Assembly: GCA_023663945.1 (NCBI GenBank) | Contig: JAMPGL010000042.1 | Span: forward strand, 1-32,305 | From: Lachnospiraceae bacterium | Lineage (GTDB): Bacteria > Bacillota > Clostridia > Lachnospirales > Lachnospiraceae | Direction of reading: 5' to 3' | Length of the DNA: 32,305 nt | Position numbers and translations under genes: made by a program | Notes under the pieces: generated by a model | The model's database searches: none | The model's input: the letters and a program-made list of their open reading frames with translations, nothing else | What the model was told of the DNA's origin: nothing | Shown: in pieces, positions 14,867 through 23,467 of the stretch | Layout: the number at the start of each line of letters is the position of its first letter | Position numbering within the stretch: position 1 is the first letter of the stretch

Positions 14867-15538
14867 ATGGCGTTTCAGGATATTTTTAAATCAGGATTTT
14901 TGGAGAATATAGGAAGTGTGAGCGCTTTTGATATGCTGATTGCGCTGGTTCTGGCATTTGGGCTGGGAATGTTTATTTTTCTGGTCTACAAGAAGACTTT
15001 TTCCGGAGTAATGTATTCTTCCAGCTTTGGAGTGACGCTGATTGCGCTTACCATGATTACAACAGTGGTGATTCTTGCGGTCACTTCCAACGTGGTGCTG
15101 TCGCTGGGAATGGTAGGCGCCCTGTCTATTGTGAGGTTCCGGACTGCTATCAAGGAGCCTTTGGATATTGCATTTTTGTTTTGGTCTATTGCCGTGGGCA
15201 TCGTGCTGGCGGCTGGAATGATTCCCCTTGCGGTAGTGGGAAGTCTGGCAATCGGAGTCGTACTATTGGTTTTCGTTAACCGGAAGCCCCACTTTAACCC
15301 ATATATTCTTGTGCTGAGCTGTGAGGGACAGGAAAGCGAACAGCGGGCGCTTGATTATTTGCAGGGAAAGATAAGAAAATGCGTGGTAAAAAGCAAAACG
15401 GCTCAAAAGGGAGCGGTGGAGCTTAATCTGGAAATCCGTATGAAGGAGGATAACACAGACTTTATCAATGAGCTTGCCGATATGGATGGGGTAAACAGCG
15501 CCGTGCTGGTCAGCTATAACGGGGAGTACATGGGGTAG
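14867..15538 (+). CDS. DUF4956 membrane protein
   Basis: A 223-residue membrane protein with a hydrophobic half: helices at about 21-42, 52-80 (GVTLIALTMITTVVILAVT) and 100-137. The conserved DUF4956 stretch GMVGALSIVRFRTAIKEPLD (about 82-101) lies between. The C-terminal soluble domain (about 143-223) has strand-helix alternation like a small ferredoxin-fold domain. DUF4956 proteins are found beside VTC polymerases and have been suggested to aid polymer export or membrane coupling; the role is unproven. It has an AGGAAG site, sits 70 bp after the VTC gene and 11 bp before cotH, and is clearly part of the operon. Confidence 0.9.
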   Translation: MAFQDIFKSGFLENIGSVSAFDMLIALVLAFGLGMFIFLVYKKTFSGVMYSSSFGVTLIALTMITTVVILAVTSNVVLSLGMVGALSIVRFRTAIKEPLDIAFLFWSIAVGIVLAAGMIPLAVVGSLAIGVVLLVFVNRKPHFNPYILVLSCEGQESEQRALDYLQGKIRKCVVKSKTAQKGAVELNLEIRMKEDNTDFINELADMDGVNSAVLVSYNGEYMG

Positions 15539-15549
15539 GAGGAAACCGT

Positions 15550-17196
15550 ATGTCAACACATAAACAGATTGACAAAATATGCTGTGGAGTGCTTGTGCTG
15601 GTTCTTCTTTTGACGGTATTCCTTGTGAATGCCTCAAAGCTGGGAGTTGTGCCCGTCACGGCGCAGACCGGATATGCATCAAGATTGTTTGATGATTCCA
15701 AGGTGCATGTCATTGACATTGTAATGGATGATTGGGACAGCTTTATCAAAAGCTGTGAGAACGAGGAGTATTCCGCCTGTGCGCTGGTGATTGACGGAGA
15801 ACCCTATAAGAATATCGGGATACGTGCAAAAGGAAACACCTCCTTAAGCTCTGTTAAAGAATACGGAAACAACCGTTACAGTTTTAAGATTGAGTTTGAC
15901 TGCTATGAGAGTGGAAATACTTATCACGGTCTGGATAAAATCAGTCTGAACAATCTGATACAGGACAACACTTATATGAAGGATTATCTGACCTACCGCA
16001 TGATGGGAGAGTTTGGAGTGTCAGCCCCGCTCTGTAGTTATGCATTTATCAGGGTAAACGGTGAGGACTGGGGACTTTATCTGGCAGTGGAAGGAGTGGA
16101 AGAAAGCTTCTTACAGCGCAATTACGGCAGTGATTACGGGAATCTTTACAAGCCGGACAGCATGGATATGGGCGGAGGACGCGGAAACGGCGGGAGATTT
16201 AATCCTGACGACATAAAGAATTTTATGGAAGAAGGGGATGAGAAACTTTCTCCGGATGAGGAACCGGAGTTTCCGGGAGAACCGGAAATGAGGGAGCCTT
16301 TTGGACAGAGAGGAGAAATGCCGGAGATGCCTTTCGATTTGGGGAGGAAGCCTGAATTTGACGATTTAGAAGAACCGTCCGGGTTTGGAGGGCGGGGAGG
16401 AATGTCTATGAGAGGCAATGATGTGGCGCTTATCTATTCGGATGATTCTTATGACAGCTATCAGAATATTTTTGATAACGCCAAAACAAAGATTACGGAT
16501 GGAGACAAAGACCGTCTGATTCATTCCCTGAAAAATCTTTCCCAAGAGGAAGAGATTGAAAATGTGGTAGACGTGGATGCGGTGCTGCGCTACTTTGTGG
16601 TTCATAATTTTGTCTGCAACTTTGACAGTTATACCGGAACTTTGATGCATAACTATTATTTGTATGAGAAAGACGGGAAGCTTTCCATGATTCCCTGGGA
16701 TTACAACCTTGCTTTTGGAGGCTTTGATGCGGGAAGCGGTGCTGGGAGCGGCGCTGGAAGCATGGTGAATTACCCCATTGATACTCCTGTATCGGGAACC
16801 GGCGTGGAAGAGCGTCCCATGCTTGCATGGATTTTTGCAGATGAAGGATACACCGAAAGCTATCATCAATATTTTGCGGAGTTTTTGAAAAAATATTTTT
16901 ACAGCGGATATTTGGAAGAAATGATTACTGAGGCACAGACGCTGATAGCTCCTTATGTGGAACAGGATCCTACCAAGTTCTGCAGTTATGAGGAATTTGA
17001 GAAGGGCATCGCGGCTTTAAAGGATTTTTGCCTGCTCAGGGCGGAAAGCGTGGAGGGGCAGCTTGCGGGAGAAATTCCGACAACTACGGAAGGGCAGAAG
17101 GAGAGTCCGGATGCCCTGATTGACGCTTCGGGAGTATCGTTATCGGATATGGGGACTATGGATAGAGGAATGGGAAGAGGGGGAAGAAAGAAGTAA
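15550..17196 (+). CDS. CotH kinase family protein, membrane-anchored
   Basis: A 548-residue protein with an N-terminal membrane helix (about 12-28), so most of the chain is probably outside the membrane. CotH proteins are atypical protein kinases (spore coat CotH phosphorylates CotB and CotG). Kinase motifs: IRAKGNTSLSS (about 91-101), YSFKIEFD (about 111-118), GLYLAVEGVEESFL (about 176-189), NFDSYTGTLMHNYYLY (Asp near 358) and IPWDYNLAFGG (Asp near 384). A disordered acidic, Gly/Met/Pro-rich insert occupies about 205-295 and may be a phosphate-accepting or surface segment. It closes the VTC-DUF4956-CotH operon (11 bp gap). The substrate is unknown; the operon suggests polyphosphate and extracellular phosphorylation are linked. 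Confidence 0.92.
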   Translation: MSTHKQIDKICCGVLVLVLLLTVFLVNASKLGVVPVTAQTGYASRLFDDSKVHVIDIVMDDWDSFIKSCENEEYSACALVIDGEPYKNIGIRAKGNTSLSSVKEYGNNRYSFKIEFDCYESGNTYHGLDKISLNNLIQDNTYMKDYLTYRMMGEFGVSAPLCSYAFIRVNGEDWGLYLAVEGVEESFLQRNYGSDYGNLYKPDSMDMGGGRGNGGRFNPDDIKNFMEEGDEKLSPDEEPEFPGEPEMREPFGQRGEMPEMPFDLGRKPEFDDLEEPSGFGGRGGMSMRGNDVALIYSDDSYDSYQNIFDNAKTKITDGDKDRLIHSLKNLSQEEEIENVVDVDAVLRYFVVHNFVCNFDSYTGTLMHNYYLYEKDGKLSMIPWDYNLAFGGFDAGSGAGSGAGSMVNYPIDTPVSGTGVEERPMLAWIFADEGYTESYHQYFAEFLKKYFYSGYLEEMITEAQTLIAPYVEQDPTKFCSYEEFEKGIAALKDFCLLRAESVEGQLAGEIPTTTEGQKESPDALIDASGVSLSDMGTMDRGMGRGGRKK

Positions 17197-17342
17197 GAGC
17201 CTCATTATGGATAGTGTGATCGTGGTATTTTTTATAAAAAATTTACAATTTGTTCATTGAATGTTTGATTAGATTTGAGTACACTATAAGTAAGAAATCT
17301 TATGGATTTCTACCTTTCGCAATGTAGGACAAAAAACATTGT

Positions 17343-17375
17343 AAGCCCTATATGGATGTATAGGGCTTTTCTTTT
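17343..17375 (+). terminator. Strong hairpin terminator, possible attenuator before the MATE gene
   Basis: AAGCCCTATA (17343-17352) pairs perfectly with TATAGGGCTT (17359-17368) over 10 bp and is followed by TTCTTTT. Two smaller hairpins precede it (AGAAATC/GATTTCT at 17293-17311 and CAATGT/ACATTG at 17320-17341). It may end the CotH operon. A TATAAG box at 17285-17290 raises the option that it lies in the MATE leader and works as an attenuator. Confidence 0.8.
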
Positions 17376-17425
17376 GCAAACTAAGCATATTTTTACAGAA
17401 GATTATATAAAGAGGGAGAATCACT

Positions 17426-18802
17426 ATGGAATTTTTGAAAAAATTTGTCGAGCCGGTGGATATGACAGCAGGCTCCCCGTGGAAAAAGATTGTACTTTTT
17501 GCCGTTCCCATGCTGGTAGGAAATATTGCACAGCAGTTATATAATACGGTGGACAGTGTGGTAGTCGGCAACTACGTTGGAGACAATGCACTGGCGGCGG
17601 TGGGAAGCGCAGGACCTATTTTGAATCTGCTGATCGTTCTATTTGTGGGAATCAGTGTGGGCGCCGGTATTATGGTGTCACAGTATTTTGGAGCCAAAGA
17701 AAGGGAAAAGTTATCAATTACCATTGGAAACTGCATTACCCTTACGGCGGCGGCTTCTCTTTTTGTGATGGTGGCGGCATCCTTGGTGGCAAGACCGCTT
17801 TTGGAGCTTTTGGATACGCCGGAGTCCATTATTGACTGGTGTCATTCTTACCTGCTTATTTTGTTTATCGGTTCGGCGGGTCTTGCTTACTACAATATTT
17901 TAGGCGGAATTTTAAGGGGGCTTGGAGATTCGGTGTCGGCACTGGTCTATCTTCTGGTTTCCACCGTAATCAATATCGCGCTGGATTTATTATTTGTGGC
18001 GAAGCTGGGGATGGGAGTTAACGGCGTGGCGCTGGCTACGGTGATTGCTCAGGCAATTTCAGCCCTTTTGTGTCTGTTCCGCTTACTGCGGATGAAAGAG
18101 TACTTTGACCTGAAGCGTGATTATTTGAAACCCCGCGGAAAGTACACCAAAAAGATTATTCGTTTAGGACTGCCTTCCGGCATTACGCAGGCGATTCTTT
18201 CTATGGCAATGATTGTGGTGCAGTCTCTTACCAATAGCTTTGGAGAGATGTTCATTGCGGCAAACGTGATTGTCATGCGCGTAGATGGATTTGCCATGAT
18301 GCCTAACTTTTCCTTTGGAACGGCAATGACTACTTATGCCGGTCAGAATGTGGGAGCGGGAAGCATGGACAGAGTCAATAAAGGCGCAAAGCAGGGAACT
18401 TTGATAGCGGTGGCCACTTCGGCTGTGATTACCGGATTGATTTTAATTTTTGGCAAAACTCTTATGGGAATCTTTACCAGCACGCCGGAGCTGGTTCTGC
18501 TCAGCAGGGACATGATGGGAATTTTGGCGGTAGGGTATATTGCAATGGCAGTGACTCAGAGCCTTTCAGGAGTCATGCGTGGGGCAGGGGATACCATGAC
18601 GCCCATGTGGATTTCCATTGTCACCACAATATTAATCAGAGTGCCTATCGCATACGGGATTTCATTTCTCACCAGAACCCCGGAACTGCCGAACGGAAGA
18701 CAGGAGTGCATCTTTATTTCCCTTCTCCTTTCCTGGCTGATTGGCGCTTTGATCACATTTATCTTTTATAAGAGGGGCAAGTGGAGGGAGAAGGCGGTTT
18801 AA
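17426..18802 (+). CDS. MATE family efflux transporter
   Basis: A 458-residue, twelve-helix MATE exporter expected to extrude cationic drugs or metabolites with Na+ or H+. It has the two-repeat layout: the first MatE domain opens with PWKKIVLFAVPMLVGNIAQQLYNTVDSVVVG (about 13-43) and the second with GLPSGITQAILSMAMIVVQSL (about 250-270). NVGAGSMDRV near 308-317 and GVMRGAGDTMTPM (about 379-391) are family-typical. A GAGGGAGAA site precedes the ATG. No regulator gene is adjacent, but the leader holds hairpins and a terminator. Substrate not predictable. Confidence 0.94.
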   Translation: MEFLKKFVEPVDMTAGSPWKKIVLFAVPMLVGNIAQQLYNTVDSVVVGNYVGDNALAAVGSAGPILNLLIVLFVGISVGAGIMVSQYFGAKEREKLSITIGNCITLTAAASLFVMVAASLVARPLLELLDTPESIIDWCHSYLLILFIGSAGLAYYNILGGILRGLGDSVSALVYLLVSTVINIALDLLFVAKLGMGVNGVALATVIAQAISALLCLFRLLRMKEYFDLKRDYLKPRGKYTKKIIRLGLPSGITQAILSMAMIVVQSLTNSFGEMFIAANVIVMRVDGFAMMPNFSFGTAMTTYAGQNVGAGSMDRVNKGAKQGTLIAVATSAVITGLILIFGKTLMGIFTSTPELVLLSRDMMGILAVGYIAMAVTQSLSGVMRGAGDTMTPMWISIVTTILIRVPIAYGISFLTRTPELPNGRQECIFISLLLSWLIGALITFIFYKRGKWREKAV

Positions 18803-18854
18803 TTGTACATTTTTACCATATTTTACAGATATAGACAGAAAAAGTATTTTTCTA

Positions 18855-18883
18855 TTGAAATTAGATAGGAAAAAAAATATAAT
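18855..18883 (+). promoter_or_regulatory. Promoter of the TM-helix membrane protein gene
   Basis: TTGAAA (18855-18860) and TATAAT (18878-18883) are separated by 17 bases. The surrounding A/T-rich stretch lacks other signals. The predicted start near 18890 leaves a short leader that just holds the GGAGGG ribosome site. Confidence 0.8.
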
Positions 18884-18914
18884 AAAGTATAAAATTTGAT
18901 TGGAGGGTTTAAAT

Positions 18915-20102
18915 ATGGTAGAATTGTTTGCTTCATTTTTAGGATCCTTAGGCTCCGGATTAGGAGCAGTGATCAAAGCAGTCCTGATCTTGATCCTTGC
19001 ATTTGTTGTGGCGGCAATCGTGAAATCACTGGTAGTGAAACTGCTGACCAAAACAAAGCTCAGTTCTCTGCTTGGAAAGACAGGGGCTGACAGTGCGAAA
19101 TTAACAGAGAGTATCGGCAAAATCGTTTATCTGCTGGTATTTTTGCTGTTTGTGCCGGGGATTTTTGAAAGCCTTGGCATGAATGAAATTTCCATGCCGA
19201 TCTTAACCATCTTAAATACCATGTGGGGATATGTGCCGAATATTCTTGCGGCGGCAGTAATTCTTTGGGTAGGGTTTTTTGTTGCAAAGCTTGTGCGTGA
19301 GATTCTTGCTCCGATTTTCAACAAGCTTAAAGTTGATCATCTTCAGGAGATTGCAGGCATTGAAGCGTCTGATAAAGCAAAACTTTCTGAGACATTGGCT
19401 TACATCATTTACGTGCTGATTTTGATTCCGGTTATCATTACTGCACTGCAGGTGCTGGACATCAGCGCAATATCGGAGCCGGCAATCAGAATGCTTGATA
19501 TTATCTTTGGATTTATCCCGAACATTTTGGTAGCCCTTGTTCTTATCATTGTGGGATGCATGGTTGCAAAGCTGTCTGGAAATATTGTTGAGAATCTGAT
19601 TGCTTCCGCAGGACTGGATGCAAAGCTTTCTGCTCTTCTTGACAGCAAAAACAACAATTTTGTGCTTTCAAAGGTAATTGGCAAAACGGTTCAAGCCATT
19701 ATGATTGTATTCTTCATCGTTGAAGGTTTTGGAGTGCTTCGACTGGAGGTTCTCACAGACATTGGAAGCACCATCATCAGCTACATGCCGTATGTGCTGG
19801 CGGCACTGTTGATTCTTGTGGCATGCTTTATCTGCAATGCAATTGTACAGAAAGCTCTTACCAAGGCTGGACAGACTACTTACATACTTCCTGCAAAGTG
19901 CGCGATTTATGTCCTTGGCGGATTTATGGTGCTCAATGAGCTTGGCATTGCATCTGAGATTGTAAATACAGCGTTTATTCTGATCATTGCGGCTCTGGCA
20001 ATCGCTTTTGCAATTGCTTTTGGCGTGGGCGGAAAGGATTTTGCCGCCAAAGCTCTTAAGAAGCTGGAAGATAAGAAGGAAGAGGACTCTAAGGAAGAGT
20101 AA
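18915..20102 (+). CDS. Conserved TM-helix repeat / mechanosensitive-channel-like membrane protein
   Basis: A 395-residue membrane protein built from repeated TM-helix units: about 10-48, LNTMWGYVPNILAAAVILWVGFFVAKLV (about 98-125), LDIIFGFIPNILVALVLIIVGCMVAKLS (about 193-220) and ISYMPYVLAALLILVACFICNAIV (about 288-311). It ends with AIAFAIAFGVGGKDFAAKALKKLED. This is the pattern of the Conserved_TM_helix (CmpX-like) proteins often annotated as mechanosensitive channels; it lacks a classical MscS beta domain, so channel function is not certain. The ATG at 18915 is placed 7 bases after GGAGGG. It is a single-gene transcript from its own promoter. After it, 231 bp hold only weak hairpins (ATCTTTT/AAAAGAT at 20102-20120, AAGCGG/CCGCTT at 20186-20209). 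Confidence 0.85.
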   Translation: MVELFASFLGSLGSGLGAVIKAVLILILAFVVAAIVKSLVVKLLTKTKLSSLLGKTGADSAKLTESIGKIVYLLVFLLFVPGIFESLGMNEISMPILTILNTMWGYVPNILAAAVILWVGFFVAKLVREILAPIFNKLKVDHLQEIAGIEASDKAKLSETLAYIIYVLILIPVIITALQVLDISAISEPAIRMLDIIFGFIPNILVALVLIIVGCMVAKLSGNIVENLIASAGLDAKLSALLDSKNNNFVLSKVIGKTVQAIMIVFFIVEGFGVLRLEVLTDIGSTIISYMPYVLAALLILVACFICNAIVQKALTKAGQTTYILPAKCAIYVLGGFMVLNELGIASEIVNTAFILIIAALAIAFAIAFGVGGKDFAAKALKKLEDKKEEDSKEE

Positions 20103-20333
20103 TCTTTTTATCCAAAAGATTTGACGGACTTTCATTTGACAGGTCTTGTAATTGAATAAGCACGTATGCGGCGTTTCTAAGTTCCAAGCGGAAAATAGAG
20201 GCGCCGCTTTTAATAGTAAACGGTATTTGCTGTGCCGCCTGCTGTATTTGGTACAGAAATTTAAAACAGCAGAAATTGACAACGGCATATGAAAATGCTA
20301 CGGTGTAATAAAAAGCGGATTGGAGGAAGAGTG

Positions 20334-20951
20334 ATGAAGGTTTTAATGATCAACGGAAGTCCTAAGGTAAACGGGAATACTTCTACGGCACTGCATGAGA
20401 TGGAGAAGATTTTTGAGCAGGAGGGAGTAGAGACTCATATTTTACATATTGGCAGTCAGGACATTCGCAGCTGTATTGCCTGCGGCTTCTGCTCACAGAA
20501 TGGAAAGTGTGTATTTGATGATCTGGTAAATGCGACGGCTGCGGAATTTGAAGCGTGCGACGGACTGGTAGTGGGGAGCCCCGTCTATTATGCATCTGCC
20601 AATGCAACATTGGTTGCCTTTTTGACGAGGCTGTTTTACAGTACATCCTTTGACAAATCCATGAAAGTGGGAGCGGCGGTAGTGGCGGCGCGGAGGGGCG
20701 GTTTGTCGGCAACCTTTGATGAGCTGAATAAGTTCTTTACGATTTCGGGAATGCCGGTGGCGTCCAGCCAGTATTGGAACAGCATTCACGGCACAGCGCC
20801 CGGAGAGGCGGTTCAGGATGCAGAAGGGCTGCAGACGATGCGGACGCTGGCAAGAAATATGACATTTCTAATGAAAAGCATTGCGCTTGGGAAGGAAAAA
20901 TACGGTCTTCCGGAAAGAGAACTTTTTGAACGCACCAACTTTATCCGCTGA
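20334..20951 (+). CDS. Iron-sulfur flavoprotein / NADPH-dependent FMN reductase family
   Basis: A 205-residue flavodoxin-fold protein. The FMN phosphate loop is seen as NGSPKVNGNTSTAL (about 7-20). A Cys motif IACGFCSQNGKC (about 47-58; CX2CX5C) can hold an iron-sulfur cluster or redox thiols. VVGSPVYYASANA (about 82-94) contacts the flavin ring. The family uses FMN and NAD(P)H for electron transfer in anaerobes; substrate unknown. The ATG at 20334 follows a GGAGGAAGAG site; 15 upstream in-frame codons are unlikely to be coding. It precedes the sugar kinase by 26 bp and may be cotranscribed. A second flavodoxin-like gene is at 28066. Confidence 0.9.
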   Translation: MKVLMINGSPKVNGNTSTALHEMEKIFEQEGVETHILHIGSQDIRSCIACGFCSQNGKCVFDDLVNATAAEFEACDGLVVGSPVYYASANATLVAFLTRLFYSTSFDKSMKVGAAVVAARRGGLSATFDELNKFFTISGMPVASSQYWNSIHGTAPGEAVQDAEGLQTMRTLARNMTFLMKSIALGKEKYGLPERELFERTNFIR

Positions 20952-20977
20952 GCAGATTGGAAAGGAAGAATGCCGGG

Positions 20978-21901
20978 ATGATTTATACAGTTACCTTTAA
21001 TCCCTCTTTGGATTATATTGTGTCCATGGAAAGCTTTGGGCTGGGCAGGACAAACCGCACCACAGGGGAGCGCATTTTCCCGGGCGGGAAGGGAATCAAT
21101 GTGTCCATGGTTCTTAATAATCTTGGAATTGAGAATACGGCTCTGGGATTTGTGGCGGGCTTTACGGGGGAGCAGATCGAAAAAGAAACGCGCAGGATGG
21201 GGCTTGTCACGGATTTTATCCGCGTGGACGGGGGATTTTCCCGAATCAATGTGAAGCTGAAGGATTATGACGGCACGGAAATTAACGGCAGGGGACCGGA
21301 GATCACGCAGGAAGCAGTACGGGAACTGTACGGGAAACTGGACAGTCTGGCAGGCGGAGATATATTGGTTTTGGCGGGAAGCATTCCTGAGTGTCTTCCG
21401 GACTCTATTTATAGGGATATTATGACAAGGCTCCAGAATAAGGGAGTCCTATTTGTCGTTGACGCGTCAAAAGACCTGCTTGTAAATGTGCTGGAATATA
21501 AACCGTTTCTGATTAAACCGAATCATCATGAGCTGGGAGAAATTTTTAAGGTGAAGTTGAACACAAGGGAAGAAGCGGTTCCCTATGCCTGCAGGCTGAA
21601 AAAGATGGGAGCCGTGAATGTGCTGGTATCAATGGCCGGGCAGGGAGCGGTGCTGGCCGATGAAAATGAGAAAGTGCATATGCTTCCGGCACCGGAGGGA
21701 AGATTAGTCAATGCGGTAGGAGCGGGAGATTCCATGGTGGCAGGGTTTTTGGCAGGATGGATTCAGAAGCAGGATTATGCGCATGCCTTTCGGATGGGAG
21801 TCTCCGCAGGGAGCGCCAGCGCTTTTTCAGAGCTTTTGGCAACAGGAAAAGAGGTGGAGGAGGTTTATAAAAGGATAGGACAGGAGGAGAATTTGTTGTG
21901 A
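20978..21901 (+). CDS. 1-phosphofructokinase family hexose kinase (PfkB fold)
   Basis: A 307-residue ribokinase-fold sugar kinase. N-terminal TVTFNPSLDYIV and FPGGKGINVSMVLNNLG (about 34-50) are signatures of the FruK/LacC group. The C-terminal PfkB signature GAGDSMVAGFLAGW (about 247-260) contains the catalytic Asp. These proteins phosphorylate fructose 1-phosphate or tagatose 6-phosphate with ATP in the cytosol. The usual fructose PTS and regulator are not adjacent, so the exact substrate is open. The ATG at 20978 gives the standard N-terminus; AAGGAAG lies about 10 bases before it. It is followed directly by a 33-bp tandem repeat. Confidence 0.9.
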   Translation: MIYTVTFNPSLDYIVSMESFGLGRTNRTTGERIFPGGKGINVSMVLNNLGIENTALGFVAGFTGEQIEKETRRMGLVTDFIRVDGGFSRINVKLKDYDGTEINGRGPEITQEAVRELYGKLDSLAGGDILVLAGSIPECLPDSIYRDIMTRLQNKGVLFVVDASKDLLVNVLEYKPFLIKPNHHELGEIFKVKLNTREEAVPYACRLKKMGAVNVLVSMAGQGAVLADENEKVHMLPAPEGRLVNAVGAGDSMVAGFLAGWIQKQDYAHAFRMGVSAGSASAFSELLATGKEVEEVYKRIGQEENLL

Positions 21902-22050
21902 AAAACGCGGATATGTGTTAAAATGTTAAAATAAAAAATGCGAATATGTAGAAAAATATTAAAATAAAAAATGCGAATGTGTAGAAAAATATTAAAATAA
22001 AAAATGCGAATGTGTAGTAAAGACTGAGAAACAAAAATGCGAATAAATGG
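21901..22050 (+). repeat. 33-bp tandem direct repeat upstream of the AAA ATPase
   Basis: A 33-base unit starting AAAAAATGCGAATGTGTAG recurs with exact spacing: ATG positions 21938, 21971, 22004 and 22037, plus a degenerate unit with ACG at 21905. Two units (21938, 21971) encode a nine-residue peptide and stop (MRICRKILK or MRMCRKILK), a third encodes MRMCSKD and stop. The last ATG opens a frame that runs into the downstream ATPase. As 33 is a multiple of three, all share the frame of that gene. The region is very A-rich, so slippage expansion is plausible. Confidence 0.85.
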
Positions 22051-22090
22051 AAAAGCCGTTAAAAAACAATGTGAGTGCGCAGGAGGCAGT

Positions 22091-23419
22091 ATGTTTAGGC
22101 GAAAATTATATGATAAAATGCTTAAATGGAAAGAGGATTCCGAAGGGAAAACAGCTCTTTTAATAGAAGGGGCGCGCCGCGTCGGTAAGTCAACAATTGT
22201 AGAAGCATTTGCCAAGAAAGAATACGAAAGTTACATTCTGATTGATTTTGCGAAAGCATCAAAAGAAGTACGGTGCTTGTTTGATGATGTTTCGGATTTG
22301 AATTACCTTTTTTTGCAATTGCAACTACAATACAAAACTGATTTGCATGAGAGAAAATCAGTGATTATTTTTGATGAAGTCCAGCTTTGCCCCATGGCGC
22401 GTCAGGCAATTAAGCCGCTTGTTCAGGATCATAGATATGATTATATTGAGACAGGTTCCTTAATATCCATCAAAAAGAATGTGAAAGACATTTTGATTCC
22501 CAGCGAAGAGCGTAAAATAAGTATGTACCCGATGGATTATGAAGAATTTTTATGGGCGGTTGGAGATGACGTGACGTTTCCGATGCTTAAAAAATTTTAT
22601 GAAACTGGAAGAGCATTGGGGGAACAATTGAACAGGAAACAGCTAAGACAGTTTAGATTATACATGCTCGTAGGGGGAATGCCGCAGGCAGTCAATGAGT
22701 ATATTGAAACAAATAATTTTAGAAAAGTGGATGAGGTAAAAAGAGATATTTTGTCGCTCTATGAAGATGATTTTATGAAAATTGACTCTACGGGGCGGTT
22801 ATCACTTTTGTTTGATTCTATACCGGCTAAGCTTAATACCAATGCGTCACGTTATCAGGTGAGTGCGGTGCTTGGAAGCGAATCCCGGGATAAGATTTTG
22901 GAATATATTGCAGAACTGAAGGATTCAAAGACTGTTCTGGTATCCTATCATGCGAATGATCCCAATGTTGGAATGTCAAATACGAAAGACCTTTCAAGAT
23001 TTAAGCTGTTTTTAAGTGATACAGGGCTCTTTGTTTCATTAATGTTTAAAGATAGGGAATTTACGGAGAATGTGGTTTATGAAAAACTGTTAAGCGACAA
23101 GCTTAGCGCAAATTTGGGATACCTTTACGAAAATGTGACCGCACAGATACTGACGGCGAATGGGAATCAACTGTTTTACTATACAATGCCCAACGAAACC
23201 ACACGGCATAATTATGAGATTGATTTTTTGCTGTCCAGAAAAAATAAGGTTTGTCCATTAGAAATTAAATCATCAGGATATAAGACCCACAAATCATTAG
23301 ATGTCTTTACAGAAAGATTTTCGGACAGAATACTCCAAAGATATTTAATTTATACGAGGGATATGGATAAAGAACGGGATATTTTTTGTCTTCCGGTTTA
23401 TATGACCCCGTTTTTGTAA
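22091..23419 (+). CDS. AAA_14 / DUF4143 ATPase
   Basis: A 442-residue ATPase of the widespread AAA_14-DUF4143 family, function unknown. Walker A is GARRVGKST (27-35), Walker B IIFDEVQLCP (about 95-104), then a sensor-like stretch near YIETGSLISIK (about 118-128) and a winged-helix region at about 225-290. The C-terminal DUF4143 part contains a PD-(D/E)XK-type pattern: D378 in EIDFLL and E391/K393 in CPLEIKSS, so nuclease activity is possible. I chose the ATG at 22091 because AGGAGG precedes it; the frame is open 18 codons upstream, into the last unit of the 33-bp repeat. It is flanked by unrelated metabolic genes, suggesting an accessory insertion. Confidence 0.9.
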   Translation: MFRRKLYDKMLKWKEDSEGKTALLIEGARRVGKSTIVEAFAKKEYESYILIDFAKASKEVRCLFDDVSDLNYLFLQLQLQYKTDLHERKSVIIFDEVQLCPMARQAIKPLVQDHRYDYIETGSLISIKKNVKDILIPSEERKISMYPMDYEEFLWAVGDDVTFPMLKKFYETGRALGEQLNRKQLRQFRLYMLVGGMPQAVNEYIETNNFRKVDEVKRDILSLYEDDFMKIDSTGRLSLLFDSIPAKLNTNASRYQVSAVLGSESRDKILEYIAELKDSKTVLVSYHANDPNVGMSNTKDLSRFKLFLSDTGLFVSLMFKDREFTENVVYEKLLSDKLSANLGYLYENVTAQILTANGNQLFYYTMPNETTRHNYEIDFLLSRKNKVCPLEIKSSGYKTHKSLDVFTERFSDRILQRYLIYTRDMDKERDIFCLPVYMTPFL

Positions 23420-23467
23420 ATCATAGTAAAGACAAAAACCAAAGATTATGTGATAATTGACATCATT

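Noticed and set aside
21865-22215. Minus-strand frame with a repeated LHIRIFYFNIF peptide
   Set aside because: It is the reverse reading of the 33-bp A-rich repeat and overlaps the start of the ATPase gene; no ribosome site or family.
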